A DNA stretch of 64,000 bases, taken from JAEUIV01 sp033763795 (GTDB lineage: Bacteria > Planctomycetota > Phycisphaerae > Phycisphaerales > UBA1924). The translations under genes and the position numbers were made by a program. Shown here piece by piece: positions 1 to 10,534 of this stretch; the stretch's first letter is position 1, and the number at the start of each line of letters is the position of its first letter. The notes beneath the pieces are model-generated. The model saw only the letters and a list, made by a program, of their open reading frames with translations. It made no database searches and was not told the DNA's origin. Location of the stretch: NCBI GenBank assembly GCA_033763795.1, contig JANRJV010000011.1, positions 1-64,000 on the forward strand, written 5' to 3'.

Positions 1-72
1 GGCTTGGCGCTGGGCACTGGCTTCTTCGGGCTCCTGCTCGCAGGGCGCAACGCCCGACGGGGAGACGGATGA
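1..72 (+). CDS. C-terminal end of a protein cut by the window edge
   Basis: The first 72 bases read in frame 1 as 23 residues followed by TGA. They hold a short hydrophobic stretch (GTGFFGLLLAG) followed by a basic tail (RNARR). That layout resembles the C-terminal membrane anchor of PEP-CTERM-like exported proteins, but the proline motif that would normally precede it lies outside the window. The gene converges on the GSCFA gene, whose stop is 40 bases away. The frame could be accidental. Confidence 0.4.
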   Translation, partial: GLALGTGFFGLLLAGRNARRGDG

Positions 73-112
73 TAGCCTTCCCTGACGCACGCCGAACATC
101 TACGCCGATGCT

Positions 113-1567
113 TCAGGCGGCGTCGGCGGCGGCGTAAGGGCCCTCGGGCAGCCCTTCGTACAGCGCGATCACCTCGGGCCCGCCCGATTCGCCCACGGAA
201 GCAGCCCACTGCCGTGCCCGGGCCAGCAGCGCGGCTTCCATCGAGTCCGACGAGGCGATGACGCTGTCGAAGTCGCCGGGCCGGGCCTCGGCGGGCCTCA
301 GGACAGGGACGGGCCCGATGAACGCCGTGGCGGGGGCGTCGTCCAGCACGACCAGCCGCGCCAGAGCCGCCTCCGGCAGCCCGCACCGCTCGACGATGAA
401 CACGCTGTGCCGTCCCCCGCCCATCAGCGCGACCCGGCGCCCGGCGTGCTCGGCCCGCTCCAAGGCCCGGAGAATGCGCTCGCGCAGGTAGCGGGCCCGG
501 AACGAGAACTCCAGGCTCCGCCGGCTTCGCGCCAGGAACCGCGCATCATCGCGCGCCTGCGCCTCGACGGCGGTCGGCGGCAGGTCGCCGAAGTGCATCA
601 TGAACGTGCGCATGATCCGGGCGACGACCTCGGGCTTCACGTGCCGGTTGTCGTCGAGGTAGGGGCGGTGCTCCAGCTTGCGGACAATCTCGAATGAGGG
701 GAAGTAGACGACCTCGGGATGCCGCGCGCAGAAGATCCGGGCGGCGACGCGGAGCGTGGACTTGCTCTCCTCGTCGGCGACGACGGCGCCCAGCGGGTGG
801 ACGCTGGCGCGCAGCGGGACGGGCGAAACGGTGAGCACCAGCCGCAGCCGCGGATTGTGGGCCCGCATGAGGGAGTAGGCCCGCTCCAGGTTTTCGAGGT
901 TGCGCTCCACGCCGAACCAGGCGGGACGGTGCCGCCGGGGGTCGAACTCCGCCCGCGGCGGGAAGCGATAGAAGGCGCTCCCGTCGAGCGTGGACGTGAA
1001 CGCCTCGACGAGGCCCATGGTCATGATGAAGACGTCGGCCTCCGCGATGACCTCGCGCACGGCGGCGGCGTGCTCGGTGCGCTCGCGGCGCATCTCCTCG
1101 ACGGAGCCCCACTCGATCATGGCGCGGTACGGGTCGGTGAGGACCCCGTCCTTCTTCCAGTATTCCTCGACGGGGTGCCACTTCCCGAAGGCGTGCTCGA
1201 TGTGCTGGCGGATGCCCTGCGTGGTGTACACGAGTCCGTAGGCGGCGGACCCGCCCTCGGACGCGGCCGCCTTGTCCCGCTCCTTCTCGATGAAGCGGTA
1301 CCCGTGGCGGATGAGCCAGCTCTTGAGCTCCGCGGCGAAGCAGCTCCCCATCGCGGCGATGCGCGTCGCGCGGGTGATGAGCCCGGGCTCGGGGCGCGTG
1401 ACGGGGTCGACGAGCTCCAGCGGGGTCTGGTTGCCGCGCTCGGCCCCGGGATAAAAGCACGACTGGAAGCTCTCGCCGCGCGTCAGCAGACCCTCGTACC
1501 GCTCCAGCCAGCCGTCCAGGCGCGGGTCGGCGTGCGATGCGGCGTCCAGAAGTGCGGCGTGCGACAT
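113..1567 (-). CDS. GSCFA domain protein (SGNH-like hydrolase family)
   Basis: A 484-residue protein with the family-defining motif MGSCFAAE at about residues 73-80, followed by conserved blocks typical of the GSCFA family (VFIMTMGLVEAF, LVLTVSPVPL and YFPSFEIV). The family is predicted to adopt an SGNH/GDSL-hydrolase-like fold; its substrate is unknown. The last 130 or so residues contain a Rossmann-like stretch (RRVALMGGGRHSVFIVERCG) that may be a separate nucleotide- or sugar-binding domain. No signal peptide is visible, so it should be cytoplasmic. The ATG at 1567 has a GAGGAG ribosome site eight bases upstream. It lies in the same orientation as uvrB, 103 bases downstream of it. Confidence 0.8.
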   Translation of the reverse strand: MSHAALLDAASHADPRLDGWLERYEGLLTRGESFQSCFYPGAERGNQTPLELVDPVTRPEPGLITRATRIAAMGSCFAAELKSWLIRHGYRFIEKERDKAAASEGGSAAYGLVYTTQGIRQHIEHAFGKWHPVEEYWKKDGVLTDPYRAMIEWGSVEEMRRERTEHAAAVREVIAEADVFIMTMGLVEAFTSTLDGSAFYRFPPRAEFDPRRHRPAWFGVERNLENLERAYSLMRAHNPRLRLVLTVSPVPLRASVHPLGAVVADEESKSTLRVAARIFCARHPEVVYFPSFEIVRKLEHRPYLDDNRHVKPEVVARIMRTFMMHFGDLPPTAVEAQARDDARFLARSRRSLEFSFRARYLRERILRALERAEHAGRRVALMGGGRHSVFIVERCGLPEAALARLVVLDDAPATAFIGPVPVLRPAEARPGDFDSVIASSDSMEAALLARARQWAASVGESGGPEVIALYEGLPEGPYAAADAA

Positions 1568-1670
1568 GACGCGGGCTCCTCGCGGGGGGCGGGGGGACGG
1601 GTGATCTCGGGAGGAGTTATCGGTCAGTCGCGGGGGCGGCTCGACTCCGAGCGGCGGTACAGGGGCGAAC

Positions 1671-3827
<2,157 letters not shown>

Positions 3828-3834
3828 CGGCCGG

Positions 3835-3840
3835 ATGGTA
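3835..3840 (-). promoter_or_regulatory. Leaderless -10 box for uvrB
   Basis: TACCAT on the minus strand, seven bases before the uvrB ATG. A start point 6-9 bases after this box would fall on the start codon. No -35 box is evident. Confidence 0.5.
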
Positions 3841-3846
3841 GGAGCC

Positions 3847-6453
3847 TCAGCCCCGCGTGCTCGCCAGTAGCTGCCGGGGTGATGCCCCGATCAGCCCCGC
3901 CACCAGCGGCGAGACCACCGCCAGCACGATCACCCCCAGCGCCACCCATCCTCCGGCGATCGCCCACCACGCGGGCGCCAGCGTGAGCTCGATGCCCGCC
4001 AGCAGCTCGTACATGCGGACCGCGGTCCACGATCCCTGCACGCCCATGCACGCCCCGAGAAGCCCGGCCGCGAGCACCAGCACCAGGATCTCCGCGACGA
4101 TCAGCCGCCCGAGCATCCAGCGTCCGCCGCCGATCGCGCGGATCACCCCGAACTCGAAACGCCGCGCGTCGATCCCCGCCATCACGATGTTGGAGACCCC
4201 CAGGCTGGCGATCAGCATCGCGGCCGCGGCGATCAGGCTCGCCACCCGCATCGACCGCCTCCCGATCACGATCACGCCCTCCTTGATCTCACGCCCCGAC
4301 CCCACGATCGCGCCGGGCTTGCCCAGCGCCTCGCGGATCCGGGCCGCGGCGTCGGCGTCGGAGATCGGCGCGCCGTAGGCGATCTGCAGCAGGTGAATCG
4401 CCCGGCTCTTGAAGACGCGCTCCAGGTCCGCCCGCGTCCCGAAGATCGTCCCGATCGCCACGTCGGCGTACTCGCGCCCGATGTCGAACGCGTAGCCCAC
4501 CACGTCGAGACCGGGCGAAGAGACCGCCCCCACGATCTCGAACTCGAAGCGCTCCCCCTGGTGCGTGACGGCCAGTGTGTCGCCCACCTTGTACCCCTGC
4601 CGCGCCACCAGGAACTCCTTCGCCACCAGCACCGCGCCGCCCTCGTCGAGCCGGCGCCGCGCGTACGCCTCGTCGCCCGCCACCCAGTGCAGCTTGGTCA
4701 TCTCGAAGAACGGGCCGGGCTCGAACGCGATGAAGTTGGTGGGGGGGTTGCGGAGCTCGGACAGGCCGAACACCTTCGAATCGATCTTGAAGAGCGTGAT
4801 GGCGGCGGTGCCCGACACGAATTCGAGCCCCGCGACGCGGGCCCGGTCCTCCTCGTCGAGCCCCGAGAGGTCCTGCACGAACGCGTCAGGAAAGCGGATC
4901 GAGCCCAGCCAGTCGCGCAGCAGGGCCGAGCCCGTCGACCACAGGTCGGTCATCATCGCCACGCCCAGCATGAGCGCCGCCGCTGTGAAGCCGCTGCGCA
5001 CCGGCGTCGCCGCGATCCCTCCCACGAGCAGCCCCCGCGGCACGCGCAGCAAAGAGGCGAGCACCGGACCCGCCAGCCGCGCCACCACCGCCACGATCGG
5101 CACCGCAAGCAGCGCCCACCCGCCCAGCACCGCCGGGATCCCCAGCGCCATGTGCCCCCACAGAACCACGCGCGGATCCTCAGGCAGCGAGACGATCGCT
5201 AGCTGCGCCGCCACCAGCACCGCTCCCCCGAGCCCGCAGACGAGCACCGTCCACGCCGCCGCCGGGCGGGCCCGCTGAGTCATCGCCCCCAGGGGATGCG
5301 TGCGGCTGGCGCTGAGCGCGGGCCACGCCGCCCCCAGGAGCCCCGCCGCCATCGAACCCGCCGCCGCCATCGACAGTCCCCACGCGCTCGCGTGCAGCCC
5401 CGCCGGCAGCCGGTCGGGGATGATCCGCGTCAGCGCGAAAGCCAGCAGCACCCCTAGCGGCACCCCGACCACGGCGCCCAGACCGCCGATCAGGCCCCCC
5501 TGCAGCAGCTGCGCCGCCGCCAGCGTGCGCCGCCTCGCGCCGATGCAGCGCATGATCGCCAGCTCGCGCTGCCGCTCGAGCACGCCCGTCGTCAGCCCCG
5601 TCAGCACGATGAACGCCGCGACGAGGTTCACGAGCACCGTCCCCAGCATGAACCCGATGGTGTTGGCGCGCAGCGTCTTCTGCACGCCGCTGGTCACCTT
5701 CGCCGTCGTCTGCACCAGCAGCCCTGGCGGCAGCTCCGCCTGCCAGCGCTCGGCGGCCTGCTGCGCGTCGACATCGGGCCCCAGCACGAGCGCGATCTCC
5801 GTCAGCCGCCCCCTGACCCCCGTGATCTTCTCGAGGTCCTCGCGCACGAGCGTCGCCTCGAATCGCTTGACGACGTCGTTGAAGACCGGCGTCTGCACGC
5901 CGACGAGCGTCAGCTCGATGGGCGCCCCGAAGCGGACGACCTTCAGCCGGTCGCCCGCGCTGACGCCCAGTTCCTGCGCCGCCGCCCGGTTGAGGACGAT
6001 CTCCCCGGTGCGCTCCACCCGGCGCCCCGAGTCGAACTCGGGCTCGACGAGCCGCGCCTCGCGCGAAGGGTCCACGCCCAGCGCGCCCATCGTCAGCCCG
6101 GCCGCACCCGCCGCACCCGCCGCACCAGCCGCGCCAGCCGCGCCCGTCGTGCCCGCCGCCTCCAGCCGCAGCGATCCCTTGACCCGCGGCACGGCCAGCC
6201 GCACCTCGGGCTTCTTCTCCAGCGATTCCAGCAGCGCCGCGTCGAACCGGTCGCCCGCCACCTCGCGGATGCGAAGGTCGGCCCGCCCCAGCGTCTGCGC
6301 CACCCGCAGCTCCATCCCCGCGCTCACCGACGCCAGCGCGCATGAGATCGCCGCCACCAGCGCGCACGAGAGCGCCACCGCCAGCGCCAGCAGCGCCGTC
6401 CGCTTACGCCGGCCGCTGAGCGCGTTGATACAGAGCTGCCACGCCGCCCGCAT
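3847..6453 (-). CDS. ABC transporter permease, FtsX/MacB type with two FtsX domains
   Basis: The membrane subunit of an exporter of the MacB/LolCE superfamily. An N-terminal transmembrane segment (TALLALAVALSCALVAAISC) is followed by a periplasmic MacB-like domain, a first FtsX block of three helices, a long middle region, and a second FtsX block at the C-terminus ending in SPRQLLASTRG. At 868 residues it is about twice the length of a single-FtsX permease, so it probably carries both halves in one chain. The start ATG lies inside the ATPase gene, overlapping it by 50 bases, with a strong AAGGAG ribosome site; the two are probably translationally coupled. The periplasmic domain contains a Gly-Ala repeat made by a nine-base tandem repeat. 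Substrate unknown: lipoprotein, peptide and antibiotic export are all possible. Confidence 0.85.
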   Translation of the reverse strand: MRAAWQLCINALSGRRKRTALLALAVALSCALVAAISCALASVSAGMELRVAQTLGRADLRIREVAGDRFDAALLESLEKKPEVRLAVPRVKGSLRLEAAGTTGAAGAAGAAGAAGAAGLTMGALGVDPSREARLVEPEFDSGRRVERTGEIVLNRAAAQELGVSAGDRLKVVRFGAPIELTLVGVQTPVFNDVVKRFEATLVREDLEKITGVRGRLTEIALVLGPDVDAQQAAERWQAELPPGLLVQTTAKVTSGVQKTLRANTIGFMLGTVLVNLVAAFIVLTGLTTGVLERQRELAIMRCIGARRRTLAAAQLLQGGLIGGLGAVVGVPLGVLLAFALTRIIPDRLPAGLHASAWGLSMAAAGSMAAGLLGAAWPALSASRTHPLGAMTQRARPAAAWTVLVCGLGGAVLVAAQLAIVSLPEDPRVVLWGHMALGIPAVLGGWALLAVPIVAVVARLAGPVLASLLRVPRGLLVGGIAATPVRSGFTAAALMLGVAMMTDLWSTGSALLRDWLGSIRFPDAFVQDLSGLDEEDRARVAGLEFVSGTAAITLFKIDSKVFGLSELRNPPTNFIAFEPGPFFEMTKLHWVAGDEAYARRRLDEGGAVLVAKEFLVARQGYKVGDTLAVTHQGERFEFEIVGAVSSPGLDVVGYAFDIGREYADVAIGTIFGTRADLERVFKSRAIHLLQIAYGAPISDADAAARIREALGKPGAIVGSGREIKEGVIVIGRRSMRVASLIAAAAMLIASLGVSNIVMAGIDARRFEFGVIRAIGGGRWMLGRLIVAEILVLVLAAGLLGACMGVQGSWTAVRMYELLAGIELTLAPAWWAIAGGWVALGVIVLAVVSPLVAGLIGASPRQLLASTRG
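6101..6145. repeat. Nine-base tandem repeat inside the permease gene
   Basis: Five near-identical copies of gccgcaccc/gccgcgcca in a row. On the coding (minus) strand they encode repeated Gly-Ala-Ala in the first periplasmic domain of the permease. The unit is a multiple of three, so copy-number change would keep the reading frame. Confidence 0.8.
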
Positions 6454-7138
6454 CGGCTCCTTCCGTCCGCAGGCGGGCGCTCACGCGGCCGTCCTGCAGC
6501 ACAAAGATCTCCCGGCAGTGGGCCGCCGCCGCCGGCTCGTGCGTCACCATCGCCACCGTCATGGATCGCTCGCGCGCGATGCGGTCCAGCAGATCCCACA
6601 ACGCTTCGCTGGAACGCGAGTCCAGATTCCCCGTGGGCTCGTCCGCCAGCAGCACCCCGGGCGAGAACAGCAGCGCCCGCGCGATCGCCACTCTCTGCTG
6701 CTCGCCCCCCGACAGCGCCTCGGGACGGTGCCCCGCCCGGGCCGCCAGCCCCAGCATGTCGAGCAGCCCGCGGGCGCGCTCGCGGAGCGCGCCGCCGCGC
6801 TCCCCAGCCAGCACGCCCGGCAGCTCCACGTTCTCCAGCGCCGTCATCGTCGGGATCAGGTTGAACTGCTGGAAGACGATCCCCACCTCGTGCCGGCGGA
6901 ACCGCGTCAGCTCGGCGTCGGAGAGCCCGTCCAGCCTCCGCCCCGCGACTTCGATCTCCCCCTCGTCGGGCGTGTCGAGCGCCGCCAGGAGGTGCAGCAG
7001 AGTGCTCTTGCCGCTGCCCGAAGCGCCCATGATGGCGTAGAACCCCGGCTCGCTGACCTCCAGGTCAACGCCGCGCAGAGCCTCCACGCGCGAGCGCCCC
7101 AGCGGATATGACTTGCGGATCGCCCGGCAGCGGATCAT
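6404..7138 (-). CDS. ABC transporter ATP-binding protein, MacB/LolD type
   Basis: The ATPase partner of the downstream permease. From the ATG at 7138 it is 244 residues, the usual length for LolD/MacB ATPases. It has Walker A GASGSGKST, signature LSGGEQQRVAIARAL, Walker B VLLADEPTG and switch histidine MVTHEP. The start MIRCRAIRKSYPLG matches the family; a GTG eight codons upstream is less likely. TATGGT lies nine bases before the ATG, again a leaderless arrangement. Its 3' end overlaps the permease start by 50 bases. Substrate cannot be read from the sequence. Confidence 0.92.
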   Translation of the reverse strand: MIRCRAIRKSYPLGRSRVEALRGVDLEVSEPGFYAIMGASGSGKSTLLHLLAALDTPDEGEIEVAGRRLDGLSDAELTRFRRHEVGIVFQQFNLIPTMTALENVELPGVLAGERGGALRERARGLLDMLGLAARAGHRPEALSGGEQQRVAIARALLFSPGVLLADEPTGNLDSRSSEALWDLLDRIARERSMTVAMVTHEPAAAAHCREIFVLQDGRVSARLRTEGADAGGVAALYQRAQRPA

Positions 7139-7147
7139 GCGGACAGG

Positions 7148-7153
7148 ACCATA
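7148..7153 (-). promoter_or_regulatory. Leaderless -10 box for the ABC ATPase gene
   Basis: TATGGT on the minus strand, nine bases before the ATG at 7138. Same layout as the other TANNNT boxes in this window. Confidence 0.4.
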
Positions 7154-7232
7154 GCGCACCACCGCCCCGGGCCCCCCACGCGCCCACCGCGCCGGGACCT
7201 CCGCCGCACCGGGCCCGACAGGCCCACGCGCC

Positions 7233-7613
7233 TCACGCCTTGTACTTGGAGTCGTAGGTCGCCGCGTCCATCAGCCCCGACATCGCGCCGGCGTCGGACA
7301 CCTTCAGCTTCACCAGCCACCCCTTGCCGTAGGGGTCGTCGTTGACCAGCGCCGGATTGTCCGCCAGCGCCGGGTTCACTTCGACGATCTCGCCCGCGAC
7401 GGCCGAGTAGATGTCGCTCGTCGCCTTCACCGACTCGACCTCGCCCACGCTCTGGCCCGCGCCCACGCGCGTCCCCACCGCCTTCATCTGGACATACGTG
7501 ATGTCCGTCAATTCCGCGACGGCGAACTTGGTGATGCCGAGCGTCAGCGTGTCGCCCGAGAGGCGGTGCCACTCGTGCGTCTGGGAGTATTTGGCGTCGG
7601 AGGGGCTGCTCAT
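7233..7613 (-). CDS. gcvH: Glycine cleavage system H protein
   Basis: The lipoyl carrier of the glycine cleavage complex, which shuttles the aminomethyl group between the P, T and L proteins. It is 126 residues, normal for the family. The lipoyl-lysine motif is VESVKATSDIYS with K63, and SQTHEWHRL near the N-terminus is also typical. The start MSSPSDAKYSQTHEW is the family start; the open frame continues upstream but without conserved sequence. TATGAT lies nine bases before the ATG. No gcvT or gcvP is in the window, so it is either unlinked from them or serves as a lipoyl carrier in another route. Confidence 0.95.
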   Translation of the reverse strand: MSSPSDAKYSQTHEWHRLSGDTLTLGITKFAVAELTDITYVQMKAVGTRVGAGQSVGEVESVKATSDIYSAVAGEIVEVNPALADNPALVNDDPYGKGWLVKLKVSDAGAMSGLMDAATYDSKYKA

Positions 7614-7622
7614 GGGCCGGCC

Positions 7623-7628
7623 ATCATA
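7623..7628 (-). promoter_or_regulatory. Leaderless -10 box for gcvH
   Basis: TATGAT on the minus strand, nine bases before the gcvH ATG; among the closest in the window to the TATAAT consensus. No obvious -35 box. Confidence 0.5.
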
Positions 7629-7772
7629 CGGATCCCGCCCGCGGTCTCCGGCGCCGCCTCGCGAGCCCCGCTCAACCCCGCCCCATTGGCCCGGCGCGTG
7701 GTCTGTCCACCCCGCCACCAGCCCCGGCAACCGCCCCGTCATCGCCCCGGAAAAATACTGAGATGAGGGCTC

Positions 7773-7801
7773 TTGCATTTTCGGTGGTTGAAGACCATAC
7801 T
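7773..7801 (+). promoter_or_regulatory. Possible sigma-70-type promoter for the 7805-7898 RNA
   Basis: TTGCAT (7773-7778) and CATACT (7796-7801) are separated by 17 bases, the ideal spacing. Each is a partial match to the consensus (3/6 and 4/6). It lies just upstream of three consecutive hairpins in an AT-richer intergenic stretch. Confidence 0.35.
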
Positions 7802-7804
7802 TCT

Positions 7805-7898
7805 GGTTGGATTCAGCAACCACACGGCCGGTCTAGGCCGTTCATCAGTTCTTTCTCCCCTCCAGACGGTCTGGCCTCTCCGGGTCGACCGTCTTTTT
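7805..7898 (+). ncRNA. Candidate small RNA or attenuator leader with three hairpins
   Basis: Three perfect inverted repeats follow one another in 94 bases. GGTTG/CAACC (7805-7821) has a seven-base loop. ACGGCC/GGCCGT (7824-7841) has a six-base loop. AGACGGTC/GACCGTCT (7864-7894) is followed by four more T and is a typical intrinsic terminator. The region lies in the 348-base gap between gcvH and the TIM-barrel gene, 64 bases before that gene's ATG. It could be a free-standing RNA of about 90 bases, or a leader in which termination controls the TIM-barrel-cmk operon. It matches no RNA family that I recognise. Confidence 0.45.
7864..7898 (+). terminator. Intrinsic terminator ahead of the TIM-barrel/cmk operon
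   Basis: An eight-base perfect stem (AGACGGTC/GACCGTCT) with a 15-base loop, followed by a T run. No protein gene on this strand ends upstream within the window, so it must stop the short transcript described at 7805 or act as an attenuator. Confidence 0.6.
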
Positions 7899-7941
7899 CA
7901 TGGGGCCGGATTTCCCGGTTTGCGGAATGTGCGGGTTCGAG

Positions 7942-7947
7942 TACAGT
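7942..7947 (+). promoter_or_regulatory. -10-like box before the TIM-barrel gene
   Basis: TACAGT 14 bases before the ATG at 7962, with a GGGAGAG ribosome site in between. A start from here would give a short leader that bypasses the terminator at 7864-7898. Confidence 0.35.
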
Positions 7948-7961
7948 CCGCGCGGGAGAGC

Positions 7962-8804
7962 ATGCTCCTCACACTTTCGATCAAGGCGGTATGGAATCTG
8001 CCCCAGTTCTCGGGACGCACGAGCGGTCCTCTGGACCTGCCGCGCTGGGCCCGCGAAGACCTGGGGGTCCACGGCCTGACGCTGCAGACATCGCTGTTTT
8101 CCGGCTGGGAAGCCGCTCGCTTCGACGCTCTGCGCGACGCCGCGGACAAGGCGGGCGCCCCCTGCCTCATCCTCGTTGAGGACGCGCCGCTCGCTTTGGC
8201 CGACCAGGATCCCGCCAAGGCCGACGCCGCCGTCGAGCGGGCCGAGCGGGTCCTCCGCGTCGCCAGCCGGCTGGGGTGCAGCAGCGTCGCCTTCTCCATC
8301 GGGGATCAGGGCAACAAGGCGACCGTGGAGTCGCTGACACCCCGGCTGAAGCTGGTCCTGGGCCGGGCCGAGCGAATGGAGTTGAATCTGCTGCTGGCCC
8401 CCGCTCCGGGCATCACCGAAAACCCCGAGAAGCTCACGGGCGTCATCAGGAAAGTGGGGGGCTTCCGCATCGGGTCGTTCCCGGACTTCGAGGCGGCGTC
8501 GAAGTCGCCCGACCCCGTGGGCTATCTCCGCAGCCTGGCCCCCTACGCCAGCGGCGTCTGCGCCTCGTTCATCGGGTTCGATGCCAAGGGCCAGCACAAG
8601 GCCTACGACGTCGCCTCCTACCTCGACGCCATCGAGAGCGTTGGATACGAAGCCGCACTCACCCTAGAGTTCCGAGGCAAGGGCGACCCGGTCGCCGGCC
8701 TGCGTTCCGCCAAGTCGCTCATCGAAGCCCGCTTGGCCGACGACGTTCCCGCTGAAGATGACGCGGAAACGATCGATGTCGGCGAGGAGGACCCGGACGA
8801 ATGA
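7962..8804 (+). CDS. Sugar phosphate isomerase/epimerase-like TIM-barrel protein
   Basis: A 280-residue protein with the alternating pattern of a xylose-isomerase-like (AP endonuclease 2 superfamily) TIM barrel: ASRLGCSSVAFSIG, RMELNLLLAPAP, GGFRIGSFPDFEAA and GYEAALTLEFRG. These correspond to barrel strands that usually carry metal ligands, but several expected His/Glu ligands are not obvious, so catalysis is uncertain. The C-terminus is very acidic (DDVPAEDDAETIDVGEEDPDE). The ATG at 7962 has a GGGAGAG ribosome site. Its stop overlaps the cmk start by four bases (ATGA), so the two are co-translated. Substrate unknown. Confidence 0.65.
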   Translation: MLLTLSIKAVWNLPQFSGRTSGPLDLPRWAREDLGVHGLTLQTSLFSGWEAARFDALRDAADKAGAPCLILVEDAPLALADQDPAKADAAVERAERVLRVASRLGCSSVAFSIGDQGNKATVESLTPRLKLVLGRAERMELNLLLAPAPGITENPEKLTGVIRKVGGFRIGSFPDFEAASKSPDPVGYLRSLAPYASGVCASFIGFDAKGQHKAYDVASYLDAIESVGYEAALTLEFRGKGDPVAGLRSAKSLIEARLADDVPAEDDAETIDVGEEDPDE

Positions 8805-9547
8805 GCCAGCTCGCTGCGGACAGCACCGCTCTGCGGCTCGACGCGGGGGAGCTGCTGAATCACACGCGTCCGCCGCGCCGCCTCATCGTCACCATCGACG
8901 GCCCCGCCGGAACCGGCAAATCGTCCGTCGCGCGCGAGCTCGCGCTCAGGCTCGGCCTTGATTTCCTCGACACCGGCGCCATGTACCGCGCCGCGACCGC
9001 CCTCGCACTCGACTCCGGGACGGACCTGGGCGACGAGCCCGCCATCGCCGAGCTCGTTCGCCAGGCCGACCTCCGCTTCGACTGGACCACGGACCCGCCC
9101 ACGCTGCTGGCCCGCGGCCGGTCCATCATGCACCGCCTGCGCGAGCCCGAGGTGACCTCCGCGGTCTCGCCCGTCTCGTCGCTCCCGGCGGTCCGCCGCG
9201 TGCTCGTCGAGCGGCAGCGCCGCATCGGCGAGGTGCACCAGCGCCTCGTCAGCGAAGGCCGCGACCAGGGCTCCGTCGTCTTCTTCGACGCGGACGTCAA
9301 GATTTATCTGGAAGCCTCGCTGCAGGTCCGGGCCCGCCGCCGGGCCGATCAGCTCCGCCGCGAGGGCCGCGACGCGGACCTCGCCGCCATCGAGCGCGAG
9401 ATCGCCGACCGCGATCACCGCGACAGCACCCGCGCCGTCGGCCCGCTCACCTGCCCGGACGACGCACAGCGCTTCGACACCTCCACGCTCGATCAGCGCG
9501 GCGTGGTCGACGCCCTGGCGCGGCTCGTGCTCGCCCGCGCCTCCTGA
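8801..9547 (+). CDS. cmk: Cytidylate kinase
   Basis: Phosphorylates CMP and dCMP with ATP in pyrimidine nucleotide synthesis. The 248-residue protein carries Walker A DGPAGTGKSS at about residues 33-42, the DTGAMYRA substrate motif, GRDQGSVVFFDADVKIYLEAS, and the C-terminal RDHRDSTRAVGPL segment, all typical of Cmk. The N-terminus has about 27 extra residues before the first strand. The gene overlaps the upstream TIM-barrel gene by four bases. It converges on the PEP-CTERM-like gene with only nine bases between the stops. Confidence 0.93.
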   Translation: MSQLAADSTALRLDAGELLNHTRPPRRLIVTIDGPAGTGKSSVARELALRLGLDFLDTGAMYRAATALALDSGTDLGDEPAIAELVRQADLRFDWTTDPPTLLARGRSIMHRLREPEVTSAVSPVSSLPAVRRVLVERQRRIGEVHQRLVSEGRDQGSVVFFDADVKIYLEASLQVRARRRADQLRREGRDADLAAIEREIADRDHRDSTRAVGPLTCPDDAQRFDTSTLDQRGVVDALARLVLARAS

Positions 9548-9556
9548 AACATTCGG

Positions 9557-10219
9557 TCAGGACGCCCGCCGCCGCCGCCGGCCCGTGGCAAGCGCCGCCG
9601 CCACCGCCAGCATCGCCACGCCCGGAGCGGGGATGATCCGGAAGTTGTCGAACCCGATCCCCTCGAAGCTGCTGGTCGTCGAGCCGCCCAGCAGGATCGA
9701 CGTGATCATCGTCAGGTCCGCCGTCCCCGGCAGATCCGTGAACAGCAGCCGCGGCGCCCCGGTCGTCGACACCACCACCTGCCCCGTCCGGCTGCGGTTC
9801 ATCGAGTCCCGCACGGAGAAGTTGAGCGACACGGGCGACTCCAGCGCCGTCACGTCCAGCGCCAGGCGGTCGCCCAGCAGGAGGAGGTTCGTCGCCTCGC
9901 CCAGCGTGTACTGGATGACGAAGCTGCCGCCCCCGACCACGCTGAACCGCACGGCCTCACCCGCGTGACCGATCACCGCGCGGTCGCCCGCGTTGCCCGT
10001 CAGCACGCGCACCTGCATGAACCGGTCGCCCACGGCCCCGGTCGGGTGGTCGTCGAACGCGCTCAGCGTGGAGTTGGGTCCGGGCTCGGCGGTGTACACG
10101 TCCTGCGCGCCGAAGCGCGTGCGGAAGTCGTCGATGAGATACCCCGCGCTCGCGGGCGCGACCATCAGCCAGGCTCCCGCAAGCGGAGCCGCCCTGCCGG
10201 TCAACCGTCGGACTTCCAT
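9557..10219 (-). CDS. Exported protein with PEP-CTERM-like C-terminus
   Basis: A 220-residue protein with an N-terminal signal peptide ending near ASAG and a C-terminal sorting-signal-like end: proline motif PAPG, hydrophobic VAMLAVAAALAT and arginine tail GRRRRR. The middle is rich in beta strands (FVIQYTLGEATNLLLLGDRLAL) and matches no enzyme family that I know. In PEP-CTERM systems such tails direct proteins through an exosortase to the cell surface or matrix; no exosortase gene is in this window. The ATG has a GAGGGAGAG ribosome site. Confidence 0.65.
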   Translation of the reverse strand: MEVRRLTGRAAPLAGAWLMVAPASAGYLIDDFRTRFGAQDVYTAEPGPNSTLSAFDDHPTGAVGDRFMQVRVLTGNAGDRAVIGHAGEAVRFSVVGGGSFVIQYTLGEATNLLLLGDRLALDVTALESPVSLNFSVRDSMNRSRTGQVVVSTTGAPRLLFTDLPGTADLTMITSILLGGSTTSSFEGIGFDNFRIIPAPGVAMLAVAAALATGRRRRRAS

Positions 10220-10534
10220 CTGACTCTCCCTCGCGAACTGTGCGGCCCGCGCTGTGCCTCAAGGCAAGTCTACTTTCATGCGCGAAGCGGGGCAAGAGAA
10301 TGCGCCGGGTTCCCCGCTCTTCCGTGTTCAGCAAGGTCCACAAATCTCGCCAGATTCTCGTGAAGACGCCGGTTGGTGAGCACTCGTTGAAGAGAAAACG
10401 CCCGCCGCGCCGGCCTTGCGGCCCGTGCGCCGCCGCTTCACGCTGACAAACGGGCGGAAATGGGGTGTTTACACTCACCGCTCTCCACGGGCCGTGCGGC
10501 ATCCTCCGCACCCCCGATCCAGGACGAACTCACC
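10220..10534. other. Intergenic region between divergent genes, no gene seen
   Basis: 315 bases of visibly lower GC between the PEP-CTERM-like gene and ohr. It should hold both promoters. On the + strand a TACACT box (10470-10475) lies 59 bases before the ohr ATG, with CTGACA (10443-10448) 21 bases further upstream, too far for a standard -35. I see no clear OhrR-type inverted repeat. Confidence 0.5.

Noticed and set aside
7140..7162. GTG at 7162 as start of the ABC ATPase gene
   Set aside because: The ATG at 7138 gives the family N-terminus and sits nine bases after a -10-like box.
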